A DNA stretch of 64,000 nt from Nageia nagi (GCA_050084985.1 JBITNC010000001.1:214706001-214770000); one strand, 5' to 3'. Counted from the stretch's first letter, positions 24,111 through 35,290 are shown. The notes: generated by a model not told the origin, from the sequence alone. A program made the numbers and translations.

Positions 24111-24500
24111 CTCAACTCTCTGATAAATACAAACCATTTACAAAATTTTTAAAAAAGGGAGTAGAATATCATTGGGGCAAAGAGCAACAAGATGCATTCG
24201 ATGAAATTAAAAGATATTTATTATCTCCTCCTATCTTAAGTCCACCAAGAAAAGATGTACCCTTTTTGTTATATATCTCTGCTACTAAAAATACTTTAGG
24301 AACAATGCTTGCTCAAAAGAATGAACACAATAAAGAATAAGCTATATATTATCTGAGTAGAACACTTGTGAGCTACGAGATTAAGTATATATATTTGGAA
24401 AAATTATGTCTTGATATCATTTTTCTACTAAAAAACTTTGATATTATATGCTAAATCATACAACATATGTTATCTCTAAAGTGGATCCATTGAAATATAT
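24111..24500 (+). pseudogene. RT-linked RNase H of element A
   Basis: Continuation of the RT frame with LLYISATKNTLGTMLAQKNEHNKE, a stop (TAA in place of Gln), AIYYLSRTLVSYEIKY and a shortened end near 24450. It is the degenerate RNase H that is joined to RT in Ty3/gypsy. A frameshift near 24440 leads to the following VDPLKYMMNKTYQ-like block. Confidence 0.8.
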
Positions 24501-24599
24501 GATGAATAAAACCTATCAAAATTCAAGAACTACAAAGTGGATAATGCACTTAATTGAATTTGATTTATATTTTATTGGACAAAAGTCAGTAAAAGGATA

Positions 24600-25180
24600 A
24601 GTAATTACTGATTATCTCACTGATGCTCCATTACAAGATAATAAACCCCTTATAATTGAATTACATGATGATGGGGTGTTTCAATTAGATGAAATTGAAA
24701 TACCTATAGAACCTAAAGATGATTGGGATATGACAATACACTTTGATGGTTCTCGATGTGAACAAGGTGGTGGAGTAGGTGTTGTATTTATAACACTGCA
24801 AGGGATCCCTATACCATATTCATTTAAATAAAAATTTCCTTGTACTAATAATAATGCAGAATATGAAGCTTTGATATTAGCATTAAAAACTACTATTAAA
24901 TTAAAACTTAAAAGAATTAAGATTATTGGAGATTGTTTACTCATTGTAAATCAAGTGAAAGGAATCTATCAATGTAAAGAACCTTTACTTCAAAATTATA
25001 AAGCATTAGTTGAGGAATTATTAAAATTTTTTGACCAATTTAGTATAGAAGTGGCACTAAGATCATCTAATAGATTTGTAGATGCTATGGCTTCTATTGG
25101 ATCTCTTATCCCAGAAGATCCTAAAAAATCTTCAATTCAAGTTGAAATAATTCAATTGTCTCAATCATCATTACAATAGG
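24600..25180 (+). pseudogene. Second RNase H domain of element A
   Basis: Reads WDMTIHFDGSRCEQGGGVGVV, then a stop replacing Gln/Glu near 24830, CTNNNAEYEALILALK, IIGDCLLIVNQVKG and RFVDAMAS. The four acidic positions of the RNase H fold (D in FDGS, first E of AEYE, D in IGDC, D in VDAMAS) are all present, unlike in element C. A separate RNase H between the RT-linked one and integrase is a hallmark of the Tat lineage. The open part 24871-25179 ends in a TAG. Confidence 0.87.
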
Positions 25181-26480
25181 AAGATGAAGAAAAAAGTGTA
25201 TTAAATATTAACATAACTGATAAAGATAATTGGTACAAAGAATTGATAGATTTTTTAAAATTTGGAACTCTTCCTGCAAACCTTAATAAATCATTATGAT
25301 GAGCTTTTAAAATTAAAGCAACTAAATATTTTTGATAGGGGATATCTTGCATCGATGAAATTTCAATGGTATTTTACTCAGATGTCTTGAATGGAATGAT
25401 ATTAAAAAGGCTATATCCTCCACCCATGATGGAACATTAGAGGAAATTTTAATGGTGTTGTGATTGTAAAATGATTAATACAAATGGGGTATTATTAGCC
25501 AACTATGGAAAAAGATTGTTGTGAATATGTTGAAAAATGTTTTAAATGTCAACAATATGCTCATTTATTTTCACAACCATCTCAATAACTACATCCTATA
25601 CAATCACTTTGGCCATTCTCTAAATGGGCATTAGATTTAATAGGACAAATTACACCTACATCTTCAAAGTGGAACAAGTTCATCATTACATCAACTAAGT
25701 ATTTTACCAAATGGGTAAAGGCTATTCCCATGACTTCCACCACTGGTTCACAAATGTTGAATTTATAGAAAGTTATATTATATGTAGATTTGTCATACCG
25801 AACAATTAATTATGGATAATGGAAAGAATTTTAAAAATAAGGATGTAAAACAAATATGTGATAAGTATAAAATTAAACAAAGTTTTTCCACTCCATATTA
25901 TCCACAAGGTAATGGACAAGAGAGGCTACTAATAAACTATTCAGAACATCTTAGCAAAAATAGTAAATGATTCTCATAGAGATTGGCATATGCAAATACC
26001 AAAAGCCTTATGGGCTTATCATACCAGTGTATGCACTCCTATTGGGGCAATACCATTCTCTTTAATACATGGAACAAAGCCATCCTACCCATAGAACTTG
26101 AGACACCATCCCTTAGAGTAAATCTAAGTGAGAAAAATTTCGATGAAGAAGCAAGACTAAACTGCTTAGATCAATTATTACTTTTAGATGAAAAATATAT
26201 TATTGGTTTAGAGCATATGCGTGTTTATCAGAAGAGGATAAAATGAGCTTTTGATAAAAGGGTTCTAATTTGTGAGTTCAAAATAGGTGATTTGGTTTTA
26301 AAAGAAAATCAACAAACTTCATGAATAGAATGACAACTTAGAGATAAGTTTGCTCCAAATTGGTTAGGACCATATATCATTAAGAAAAAATTTGGTAAAG
26401 GAACTTATCATTTATCAACTTAGAAGGAAATGAAAGAGCAGTGAACCTATAAATATCATGTATCTTCGACCCTTTATACA
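25181..26480 (+). pseudogene. Integrase of element A
   Basis: A decayed HHCC zinc domain ends in CCEYVEKCFKCQQYAH near 25520-25560. The core starts with the block WALDLIGQITP (first D) near 25630, and after frameshifts the second D is in IMDNGKNFKN near 25815 and the third acidic residue in the GNGQE region near 25910. The C-terminal half, in the open reading 25983-26246, includes the WAYHTS-like region in another frame and RVYQKRIK at its end; a GDLVLKENQ-like block follows near 26290. Catalytic D-D-E residues can be traced but at least four frameshifts and several stops destroy the gene. Confidence 0.85.
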
Positions 26481-26587
26481 TAAAAAAAAATGTACATTAG
26501 TCTTCTTTTATTTTATTTTTTTGATTAAAATAATAAATAAATAAAAGTATTAATATTTGTCAAGTGTTAATGATTAAAATAGAAAAG

Positions 26588-27300
26588 ATGAATCTAGCAA
26601 AGGAATTAGCTGAAGGTAGCATACTGCAACCACAAGTATGATTTCCACCCCAAGATATCCAGGTGATTTAGCATTAACATATTTAAAACATGGATTTGAT
26701 TTTAATCTCTTAAATTATTTACAATTGACTATTGATGAACAATTTGAAAGAACATACCATATGTTTTGTGGTATAAATAATGGTTGGAAAGTCACTTTTT
26801 GTGGATACGAAGCTAACATTATTTTAGATCCAAAATCTATTTCACCCATATGGAAAGAATATCTAAGAAATAATAGCTTTCTACCTACAATGGCCTTATG
26901 GAATACCGAGAATCATCATAAATTGCCAATTAACTGAGTATTCACTCCTTTTAGCTAGGCTAAATACGTTAAACAATTAACTAAAAGCCTAGAATGGATG
27001 GATGAGATTTTACATGATTTACCTCATAAAAGGGTAATTTATGATTTTTTAAATACTTTTTGGATTTTCCTCCTAGAATGTTACAACAAACTATAGGCAA
27101 ACTCATAGGTTTTCTCACTATAAATGTAACATACAATTTGGAAATGAAAGTTGGAGAAAAGGCAAGCTTATCGTATTACCAACTTACAATGATACATCAA
27201 ATAAGGGTTAGAAATGAGATTATCAAAAAATTATCAGAAAGATAGAGTACGAAATAATGGAAGTTATCTTCCAAGGTTTGAAAGTAGGTATGACAAAGGT
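26588..27300 (+). pseudogene. Extra sense ORF after integrase in element A, function unknown
   Basis: Downstream of integrase, with the same orientation, is a coding-like stretch: 26638-26937 is open for 99 residues (MISTPRYPGDLALTYLKHGFD, then QLTIDEQFERTYHMFCGINNGWK), followed after a stop by SLEWMDEILHDLPHKRVIYDFLNTFW and by 27060-27245 in a shifted frame. An upstream ATG at 26588 is in another frame. Composition is that of a globular protein, not low complexity, and stops fall at places consistent with decay. I recognise no family. Tat elements often carry extra ORFs, and this may be one. It could also be a captured host fragment. Confidence 0.5.
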
Positions 27301-28238
27301 ATCTTTAAGAAAGTTATTGTAACATTCCTACTCCTTTGTATTCAAATATCTTTTCCATGCCTCTTGAAATACAACAAAAAATGGCCTTGATGTTCTATGA
27401 TGCATGTGAATCTTACGTTGGGATGTCAAAATAAATGGATATCAAGTTATTGTTTGTATCAACGTATTTGAGTTATGGTGTTCTCCTAACTCAGAATATG
27501 ATTTAATGATATATTTCTATCTTCTATGGCCTATAGAAAAGCCCAAAATAATAGTTGATTATACTCACAACCTGACTTTAAAACATTGAGAACAAATCAT
27601 CTCTATCACACAAACTGTAACATTTTGAACACTTAGATTATTGTGTTTAGAAATCTATCATAATCAAGTGGCATTAGATTTTAGTTTTTTGTTTAGTTCA
27701 ACACATTGTTCATTTAATCCTGAGGTAGTTCAAACTTGATTTGAATGCATCATGAATAGATTCCCTAGAAAAAATGATAAAATCCTAAAAAAATAAAAAT
27801 TATAGATTTCCTAAAAAATTGAAAATTATAAAATCCTAAAAAATTGAAAACTATAAAACACATAAAAATTATAAAATTATAAAATCTACCTAGATGGAAC
27901 ATCTAGAGGTCAATTGGTAATTGGGTGCCCTACCCTTGTATAATGTGAATATATGTTGCATGTCATTGTAAAAGTGATTATCCAGTAAATGTGTAATGTG
28001 TGAAAAGGTCATCTTAGAATAATCTCCTTGTTATCACTACATTCACTTTGTCTTTTCTTTCATAAAGAAATGATGTACCATAGATGATAGAAAAACATAA
28101 AGTTTGTGTTCGAAGGAAAATCTAAAAACTCCAAACACTTATGATATTAAAAAATTCTAAGAGAATTTGAATGAAATCATTCTAAGGGATATTAAGAGTG
28201 AAAGTTATGTGTCTATCCTATTATTCACTTCATCTCAA
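27301..28238 (+). other. Non-coding 3' region of A with an AT-rich short array
   Basis: No readable protein. At about 27766-27890 AAAATCCTAAAAAATTGAAAAT-like units of some 25-30 bp repeat four to five times with variation. From about 28010 on, similarity to element B begins. Confidence 0.6.
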
Positions 28239-28510
28239 ACCCAAGAATCATTTGATAGTTAAAAAAAAAAAGGAGATGAAAAAAAAAATCACTACATTAT
28301 ATCAATGATTCTTGGGTGATTACAATATCCTCTATCGGGCTATGGATGCCTGACTGGTAGTAGAGCAAGGTTGTAGCGGGATCAAGGGGTTAATCCTCAT
28401 CAGGGCTATGGATGCTTATTTGGCAATAGGGCATACCTTACAAGTGGTGATATTTCCATTTTGGTTAGCAACCTTCTTTCCTATGGACCTCTATACATTT
28501 CATATGGATA
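28239..28510 (+). other. Conserved hairpin and block in the 3' region of A
   Basis: Inverted repeat with arm ACCCAAGAATCATTTGATA at 28239-28257 and arm TATCAATGATTCTTGGGT at 28300-28317; the arms pair over 18 bp with one bulged T. The 42-nt loop is dominated by a purine run (A-run, GGAGATG, A-run). After it, GGGCTATGGATGC occurs at 28338 and 28405, separated by AGTAGAGCAAGGTTGTAGC and GGGGTTAATCCTCATC. Element B has the same layout at 15740-16018 with identical arms although it is an independent insertion. No ORF crosses it. A selected RNA structure is the inference. Confidence 0.75.
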
Positions 28511-28701
28511 GACTAGCTTATTAATGTCTCTAAGATATTTCATCTCAAATGATCTAAGAAGGGAAATGAATCTTTTACACACACTGGAGTTTATAGATTT
28601 TTTATCAACATATAATGATATTGTTTGATATCATCTTAGGTTGTTAAATCTTAAGATAAGGAAAGATAAGGTAGATGTTATAATAACCTGGTTATTAATT
28701 C

Positions 28702-29085
28702 AAAATCACCTAATCTTTTGTCATAATTTATATTTTGTTTATTTTTAAAATCATTTGTGTCATTTTGTTAAACCCATTCCTTTTGAAAATATCATTACCA
28801 TTGAACATTATTAAAATTGCTTTTCTTTAGAAAGGATAAGAATGATTATTTATTGTTCCCCTGACCAAGATAAAGTTAATGTTCATAAACCTCCAAAATC
28901 ACCTAATCTTTTGTCATAGTTTGTAATTTGTTTGTGCTTAGAGTCATTTGTATCATTTTGTTAAACCCATTTTTACTATTATCTATTACCTTTGAACATT
29001 ATTAAAATTACTTTTCTTTGGAAAGGATAAGAATGATTATTTATTGTTCCCCTAACCAAGATAAAGTTAATGTTCATATACATCC
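28702..29085. repeat. 193-bp direct tandem duplication in A
   Basis: Two head-to-tail units starting AAAATCACCTAATCTTTTGT at 28702 and 28895. Both end in GATTATTTATTGTTCCCCT, AACCAAGATAAAGTTAATGTTCATA and CATCC or CTCC. About one difference per ten bases. Not seen in element B. Confidence 0.9.
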
Positions 29086-29689
29086 ATAAGTCACTAGTTT
29101 ATCATGTCAAGAAGTTTATTGTAAAATTTCCAAGTACGAAAGATGATGCATCTGATTCTGCAAAAATATAATAAAAATATGTCCTTAAATAACTTAAATC
29201 ATTAAAATTATAAATTGGATTTATTATTTATAGCAACTATAATCATACTTATTATTAACTTAATTTTAAGATTTGTAACATCATCAAACTAATTTGTTGG
29301 TATATGTTATATATTTTATCATTATACATCATACATTCTACAATTATATCTATGCATCATACATTTTGAAAATTACATCTATCATTAACATCTATTCATC
29401 ATCGAGTAATTAAAAGACAATTATATTTATTATGATCTATATAACATCAAATCATATCTATTTTATCACAAATTATGTATAAAATGAAAACTCATGCATC
29501 AAAAATCATACAAGTACCATAAATATCAAAGATCTATCTATCTATATATACATCATCATAGTCCATCAAAAGGTCATCATAACATCATGAATCATATAAT
29601 AAACTACAAGGGTCCAATAACCTCATGACATATAAAAATAACATCATGAAAAAGGGTATCCTCAAGGACTACCCCAACCACTGCCTGGT
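29086..29689. other. AT-rich stretch without recognisable content
   Basis: Low-complexity sequence rich in CATCATACAT and ATCTAT(C) words; no gene or paired structure is evident. Confidence 0.5.
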
Positions 29690-31690
29690 CCGTTAGGACT
29701 ACTCGATCACCTCCATTATCTATTGGTCTCTCTGGTACCCTGACCTAGAGGAGTAGTGCCTATAGATCCTATAGGACTACTTGGACACTGAGCTCCTTGT
29801 AACTCAGATGAACCAACAACACCTAAGGGAGATGCCTAGGGTGTACCACTCCTACTAGGAAAACATCATGACCTCTGAGTCCTACCTAGAGATCCAACTA
29901 TGCCCTATGCACTACTACCTGTTGATAGGCTAAGATTTCTATAGGCATATAACTATCTAGAGGTATAGGATAGTGAGCCCCTGAAGTAAAAGTTGGAACA
30001 CCTATCAACCATGTTTGTACTATACCACTATAAAAATCTTATTGCTGATAAATGCCATGACTAAAAACTAAAGGACCACCTCTGGAAGTAGATGCTACTC
30101 CTAACTGATGAGCCTAAGCTCCCTGTAAAGAGGAATAAGCCTCATCTCTCTCCTGATTGTATCTATCTCACTAGCCCTATACCTATACATGCATGACTTG
30201 GCCTATGCCAACTGGTATCTTAACTCATAAATATCCCCTAGCAAAGTATTAATGCTAGGAACCTATGTAGCAGGAGCCTCCTTGACTCCATGTGCAACCT
30301 CTGGGGTAGCTCCCTCCTCACCTACACCCATAGCCTCCTCCTTAGGAGCTAACTCCTTAGGAGCATCTACCATGACCTCCTCACTAGTAGCCACCTCTCT
30401 TATAGCCTCTACTCCTGTAGGCTCCTCACCTACTTCTCCCCCTTACTACTGCACCCAACTCCTCAATAACATCAACATGCCATGAACATGTTGACCCTCC
30501 AATCCACTCTTTAGGCCATCATCTCCATCCTCCCACTAGACCCTAAATGCCTCAGACACCCTGACATCATCCTCCCTGATATCATCCTCTAATGATAACT
30601 CCTCTTGAGCAGGATCAGGCTCTACATAAACTAATGGCTGTACACCATCTACTGAGATAGTGCCCTCATGCTGATATGGCACTGATGGGGTAGGTACATC
30701 CTGAAATAGGTTGAACTGATAGTTCACCCTCTCAAAATGAAAATACTCCAAAAAATCACTTGACAACCACTCAAAACAATGGCTACCGAATACAGTAAGC
30801 TTAGCTATAAGCTCTCTCCAGATGGGATACAAATGATAAGGTTTGAATCTCACTTGATCTAGAATCAAGTGACTAAGCATGTGGCGATAATATCTCACAT
30901 CTTGATGAACTCCATCTAATGGGTGAATATAAAAATCATCACACCATCAGACTATGCTAGCCTCATAATCCAAGTGACTACCAAACCCCAACATCGGTAA
31001 CTTGGAGGATGAGCCACAGCTATATGCTCATAAGCCCACCCTCAAGGTGATAGTAATTGATAAAGAGGCCCTATGCCCCTAAGAATAAAATAATAGCTCC
31101 CTATAAATCTGAGCTAACAATGTGGGTGCCTAAGCATACACTATACCATGCTACATCATATCCATAATAATGGGTAACAACAACCATAGAAACCTCCCAC
31201 TACCAGTATCAAGGAGAGCATAACACTATACTAAACCCATCAAGTATGAAAAATGGATCATCCCCTACTAATCCTCCATCTAGTACTGGTAATATCAGAT
31301 GCCACTTGAGATAATCTCAAAAATAATAGTATCAACATGAGCAGGCCCCATACAAATAAGAAATAGTAGGTAAAGCTCCTATTCTATCCACCATAGGCAA
31401 AATCCTCTGTCCATGAATAGGGAGTCTATACAATCTATGTATATCCTCCACTGTGATAGTCATATCTCCTATCGAAAGATGAAAAGTACATGTCACTACA
31501 TCCCATCTATCTAACAATGTATCTAGTAAAGGATACTCCCAATGAATGTGACCCATGTGTGGACCCACTCCAAAACCAATGGACCTAAAAAAAGTATGGT
31601 CGACTAGACCTAGAAAACCTCTACCCTCCTATAGAATTGAGGGATATCTACCTTGAGGCTCAAAGACATCTCAAACTTGTGTAATAATAA
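29690..31690 (-). pseudogene. Antisense PMD-like (plant mobile domain) gene relic inside element A
   Basis: Opposite to the element, between integrase and the 3' LTR. From about 31640 the minus strand reads a tryptophan- and leucine-rich N-terminus, then LLDTLLDRWDVVTCTFHLSI and GDMTITVEDIHRLYRLPIHG, the signature of the plant mobile domain (MAIN/MAIL-like, aminotransferase-like family). After several stops the C-terminal part is open at 30898-30536 (YYRHMLSHLILDQVRFKPYH, then FLEYFHFERVNYQFNLFQ, the R-V-x-x-Q-F-type end of the domain). Downstream are an acidic stretch (GEVGEEPTGVEAIREVA), a coiled-coil-like LGDIYELRYQLA...YRYRASEID and RERDEAYSSLQ. The family is known both as host silencing factors and inside transposons. 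The gene is a pseudogene with about ten stops; no frameshift is needed over long parts. Confidence 0.78.
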
Positions 31691-32761
31691 AAAGTTTAGC
31701 TTAAAAAAAAATGGTGTTTCATACTAAAACATTAGCATTTCTAATAGGTAAGACTTAGTCACCGACATTGCATTCCAAACACTGATAACTCTATCATCTG
31801 TTCGACCTAGGTCGGTGACCAGGCCAAATTATAAAAAATTTCATAAAGAATATAAATAAAAGCATGATTTATAAATTTTATCTGATAGAAATGACCAAAG
31901 TAATTTTTAAACATCATTCATAGTTTCAATTTTGTAATTAAATGGTTAAATTACAAATTATAAACAAAAAATAGAAAAGAAATTTATTTCAAAACCCTAC
32001 CTCTTCCGATAGGTTGAGAATGTCCAGTGGAGCATCTACATGGAGGCATGGTGATTATAACAAATATCAATGACTAGAAATCAATAAAATTGCAACAAAA
32101 ATTAGTTCTGGTAGATAATGAGAGTGATAGCTAAAAAGAAATGAATAAGAAAAAGTTAAAACTTTTTCTTTTTGAAACATCGGTGACTTGAAGATGGATG
32201 TTGATGACTGTAACTAAATACCGATGACTAGAGGATAACATAGTGATCACCATTAAATGCTGATGATTGGAAGAAAAATGCCACATTTGGGAATAGCCAT
32301 GAGAATATTAAAAAATTTCTCAAAATAACCTTGAATTGGTCAAGAAAATCAAAAAATGATAAAATGTGATGTATCATTATTACAGGAGATCATCTTGAAA
32401 CCCCATTGTCAGGACAAAGGACAACACCATCAAACTCATATACTAAAGAGGACTTATATGGTACATGTGCACTTATACATGCAAAACAACATAATAGAAA
32501 TGTCATGCAACTGTCACACAAGCTCAACACATTGTCATACCGAAAAAATCACTTCTAAAGTATATTCAAATTTGTTTTCAAAACTACATCAAATGTAAAA
32601 TGAAAACACATTTTATCATAATTTGGTAAATCAAAATTTTGATTCATCTAAGAAATTGAGTCAAAACTTATATCATAAAAAAGTAAAAATAAATAAGCAA
32701 GAGACAAAGCTTCTCATTCTATATTTTTGGAATCATCAACAGCATTTTTGGTTGATAATTC
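31691..32761 (+). other. 3' region of A before the polypurine tract
   Basis: Non-coding. GTCACCGACATT/ATGCCGGTGACT-like motifs cluster at about 31768-31825 and 32178-32283. The part 32340-32760 matches element B at 12126-12540 (for example CTTGAAACCCCATTGTCAGG, then GGACAAAGGACAACACCATC), so it belongs to the family core. Confidence 0.65.
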
Positions 32762-32774
32762 AAAAAGGGGAAAA
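32762..32774 (+). other. Polypurine tract of element A
   Basis: AAAAAGGGGAAAA directly before the 3' LTR; plus-strand primer site. Confidence 0.9.
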
Positions 32775-33622
32775 TGTAGACACCTAAAAATGTCCCTTTT
32801 TTAACTAGTAAACATTGAAATAATCAAAACTCTTCATGAAAATATAAAATAGGTTTAAAAAACCATATTATTGGATAGCTCCCATTGAGTACATGCAAAA
32901 TGGGTGGTCACATGACTCTTTTTAGGTAAAATTGGCTATTTGATGATCATTTTAGTATTGTTACAAAATTGAAAACTAGTCACCAGCGACCCAAAATAGT
33001 TCGCTGGCTTTTTGATATGATCACCAGCATCCACCTAGTAATCATTGATGACTCTGTAATAGCCAAAACAAGAAACCAAAAGAGTGAGAAAAGTTGAAAC
33101 ATTTCATTCTCCCAAGATGATGTGGATAGAGGGGGTCAGTTATGACCTACGGTGGCTTTTCACTTCCCCTTACCAGCCTTGGAACATCTCACCCAAAATC
33201 TATAAATACAAGCCAATACAAAGCAATAAAGAGAGAATCTTGACCCAATTTTGAAGTAGGGTAATGTTCCAAAATCTTGTGAGCTCATACCTTTTATTTT
33301 TTTATGTTAGCTTCAATTTAATACATGTCATACATAGATGCTTTGATGTTATTTCTTTTGCATGTGTGTAGGATTTATAGGTTGTCCATATCAAGGAGAG
33401 AAGCAAGCAAATCAAAAACAATGAAGATCTAATACCTTCATTTTGGCAAATGGCATTTGTAAAAGTCTCTTCCAAGGGCAAATTGTAGTTTGAGCTAAAA
33501 ATCAATATCAATTAACAATTACAACATTTCTATCTATTTTACATAATTTGAGGTTCAGTGAAAATTTAAGAATAATTACATTTTATGTTATTCTACATTC
33601 TAGCTCTATTTTCACTACAACA
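32775..33622 (+). repeat. 3' LTR of element A
   Basis: 848 bp, TGTAGACACC to CTACAACA, the same length as the 5' copy. TATA box (TATAAATA) near 33201. The flanking ATAAT at 33623-33627 repeats 3856-3860. Differences to the 5' copy are mostly transitions, with a denser patch in the GTCACC-motif segment at about 32980-33065. Confidence 0.95.
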
Positions 33623-33627
33623 ATAAT

Positions 33628-34060
33628 AATTTGGAATAACCACATAAAATTTAGCTACAATTATCTTTACTCTTATAGTTACCATAATCATGGCTATCCC
33701 ATCAATTTTTTAGATGAACTATCATATTCCTTAATCTTGAATGTAGTCTCTTCTACTAAAAGGAATTCTATACCTTTTTATTTAACTTGAATCAAAAACT
33801 TATGGGAACAAACATTAATAGATGATCCATTATCTACTAAATTTCTTTTGATTTCCCATCCATCAATCATAGGTGTAATATATAAAGCTAAACATTCATC
33901 AAGCAACTCTTTATTAAGCTTTACAAATTTGTAAAAAGAGATAGCATCATATTCCTTAATAGCTCTAAGCTTTTTAAAGAATATAGTAGTAGACATATTT
34001 GTAGGGACTACCTCCTTTTTGAATAAAATATATAAGATCTTCATATGTGCTTTATATGTA
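33628..34060 (-). pseudogene. Retropepsin-type protease relic of element C
   Basis: The open reading 34044-33778 contains KRNLVDNGSSINVCSHKFL, a retropepsin active site with the catalytic aspartate in D-N-G. It is preceded by a long linker and followed, toward 33628, by a broken flap region that ends at the insertion point of element A; the remainder is at 3855-3790. The distance between active site and the YNLLL motif fits one protease gene split by A. Confidence 0.82.
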
Positions 34061-35290
34061 GATGTAATATCATAAAAACTAATCTTTTAAAGAGTAGTTT
34101 TTAATTTCTTAGTCACACTATATGTCTTTAGATTAGGTGGTATACTTATTCTATAGTGATCAGATTGGAAGCATGCCTTAGATGCCCTCTTCTTAATCAT
34201 GCACACAACTCTTTTTCCACTAAAATTGTATTAACTATATATCCTTAGTTTATATTTTTTTGATCAATTTGATACTTTCCTTGAGAATAAGATCCAATAT
34301 TGCAACTTCTAATACCTTGCAAAATTTCATAGCATTACACTTCCTTTGATGAAATGTGCAATAAGCATCTAATTTTCCCATAGGAATATATAATCTTGGG
34401 ATGATTTTTCCATTGGCTACAATAATCTCTTTTTCATTATATCCCTCATAATAAATTATAGTTAAATTGAAAAAGTGTACCTTATGTCTTTTGTAGTAGT
34501 AGATCTTTCAAACATTAATGGAGGAGAAGGTTTATCAACTATATGCATAGTTTTTTCTTCTTTTTAGAACATGTTTGTATATTTTCCTTGTAAAAAGGAT
34601 TAGGTGCATACTTGATTTTACCTAATTCAAGTAACACTTTCTCTTTTTGTAATAAATTTTATATCAACACTCCAAAGCTAGTATTTTTATTACTAATAGC
34701 ATGTAAATTAAGAATAGATATAATAGAATCTCTATTGATAGCACAAATTTTAGTCTCATTTAATTTACTTTGAATTGATTTACATACCTTTTTGAACCAT
34801 GGAATGTATTTTTTTAGGTTTCATTACCCCCTTTTTTCATTACACATAACTCTATAATAGTACTTTACCCTTTGATATTATATTTATATTATCCCATGAA
34901 TAACTTGACCACTGACTTAAATGAATTAATTGAACCATAAGGAAAATTATAAAACCATTATTTTAAAATCCTTGGGAAGAATTTTTCCAATAAATTCTCC
35001 TTTGAATCTAATTTAAATAATAATTCCTCCTAAAAGCTGATAATATGTTGTTTTGAATCTTGTTCACCAATAAACATCTCAAACATGGGGGCCTTATGCT
35101 GGTGGTAGGGGAAAATTATATCTCCTCAAATAAGAGTGTGATGAATACCCATCATAGTATTATTCATTCAGACTATGATCTCTTGTTATTCTCAATATTA
35201 TTAAGTATAGGTATCATTTTAAGATGCCTTATTCAAAACTAACTTGGAAAATTAAAAGAGAATTAGATTCATAAGTAAGAAAATTTTAAA
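34061..35290 (-). pseudogene. gag C-terminal region relic of element C
   Basis: Minus-strand fragments include GKLDAYCTFHQRKCNAMKFCKVL at about 34400-34330, a zinc-knuckle remnant with C-x2-H and the final C kept and the central G-H lost, as well as LLQKEKVLLELGKIKYAPNPF and LNETKICAINRDSI upstream near 34600-34770. The rest is broken by shifts. Particle protein of the element; not functional. Confidence 0.6.

Larger units (their letters stand above)
3861..33622 (+). mobile_element. Element A: Tat-like Ty3/gypsy retrotransposon, interrupted by B
   Basis: Two direct LTRs of 848 bp each (3861-4708 and 32775-33622) bound the element, and ATAAT is duplicated directly outside them at 3856-3860 and 33623-33627. 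A tRNA-Asn-type primer site follows the left LTR and a polypurine tract precedes the right one. Inside, in order: structured leader, gag, protease, G-patch, RT, RNase H, second RNase H, integrase, extra sense ORF, 3' region with repeats and an antisense PMD gene. Element B is inserted at 11263-11267. Without B and the extra duplication copy A would be about 17.8 kb, in the range of the large Tat/Ogre-like elements. By eye the two LTRs differ at several percent of sites, more than those of B or D, in agreement with the nesting order. Confidence 0.95.

Noticed and set aside
23872-25352. Minus-strand open readings of 63-87 residues opposite RT and RNase H of A
   Set aside because: They are shadows of clearly recognisable plus-strand pol domains.
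28338-28405. tRNA-like look (GGTAGTAGAGC and GGGGTTAATCC) as a tRNA gene or SINE head
   Set aside because: The B-box-like part lacks two bases of GGTTCGANNCC, no acceptor stem or cloverleaf can be drawn, and the block is fixed inside the element family.
30252-30485. Plus-strand Ser/Thr/Ala/Pro-rich open reading
   Set aside because: It is the antisense shadow of the acidic Glu/Val/Ala-rich part of the PMD-like relic.
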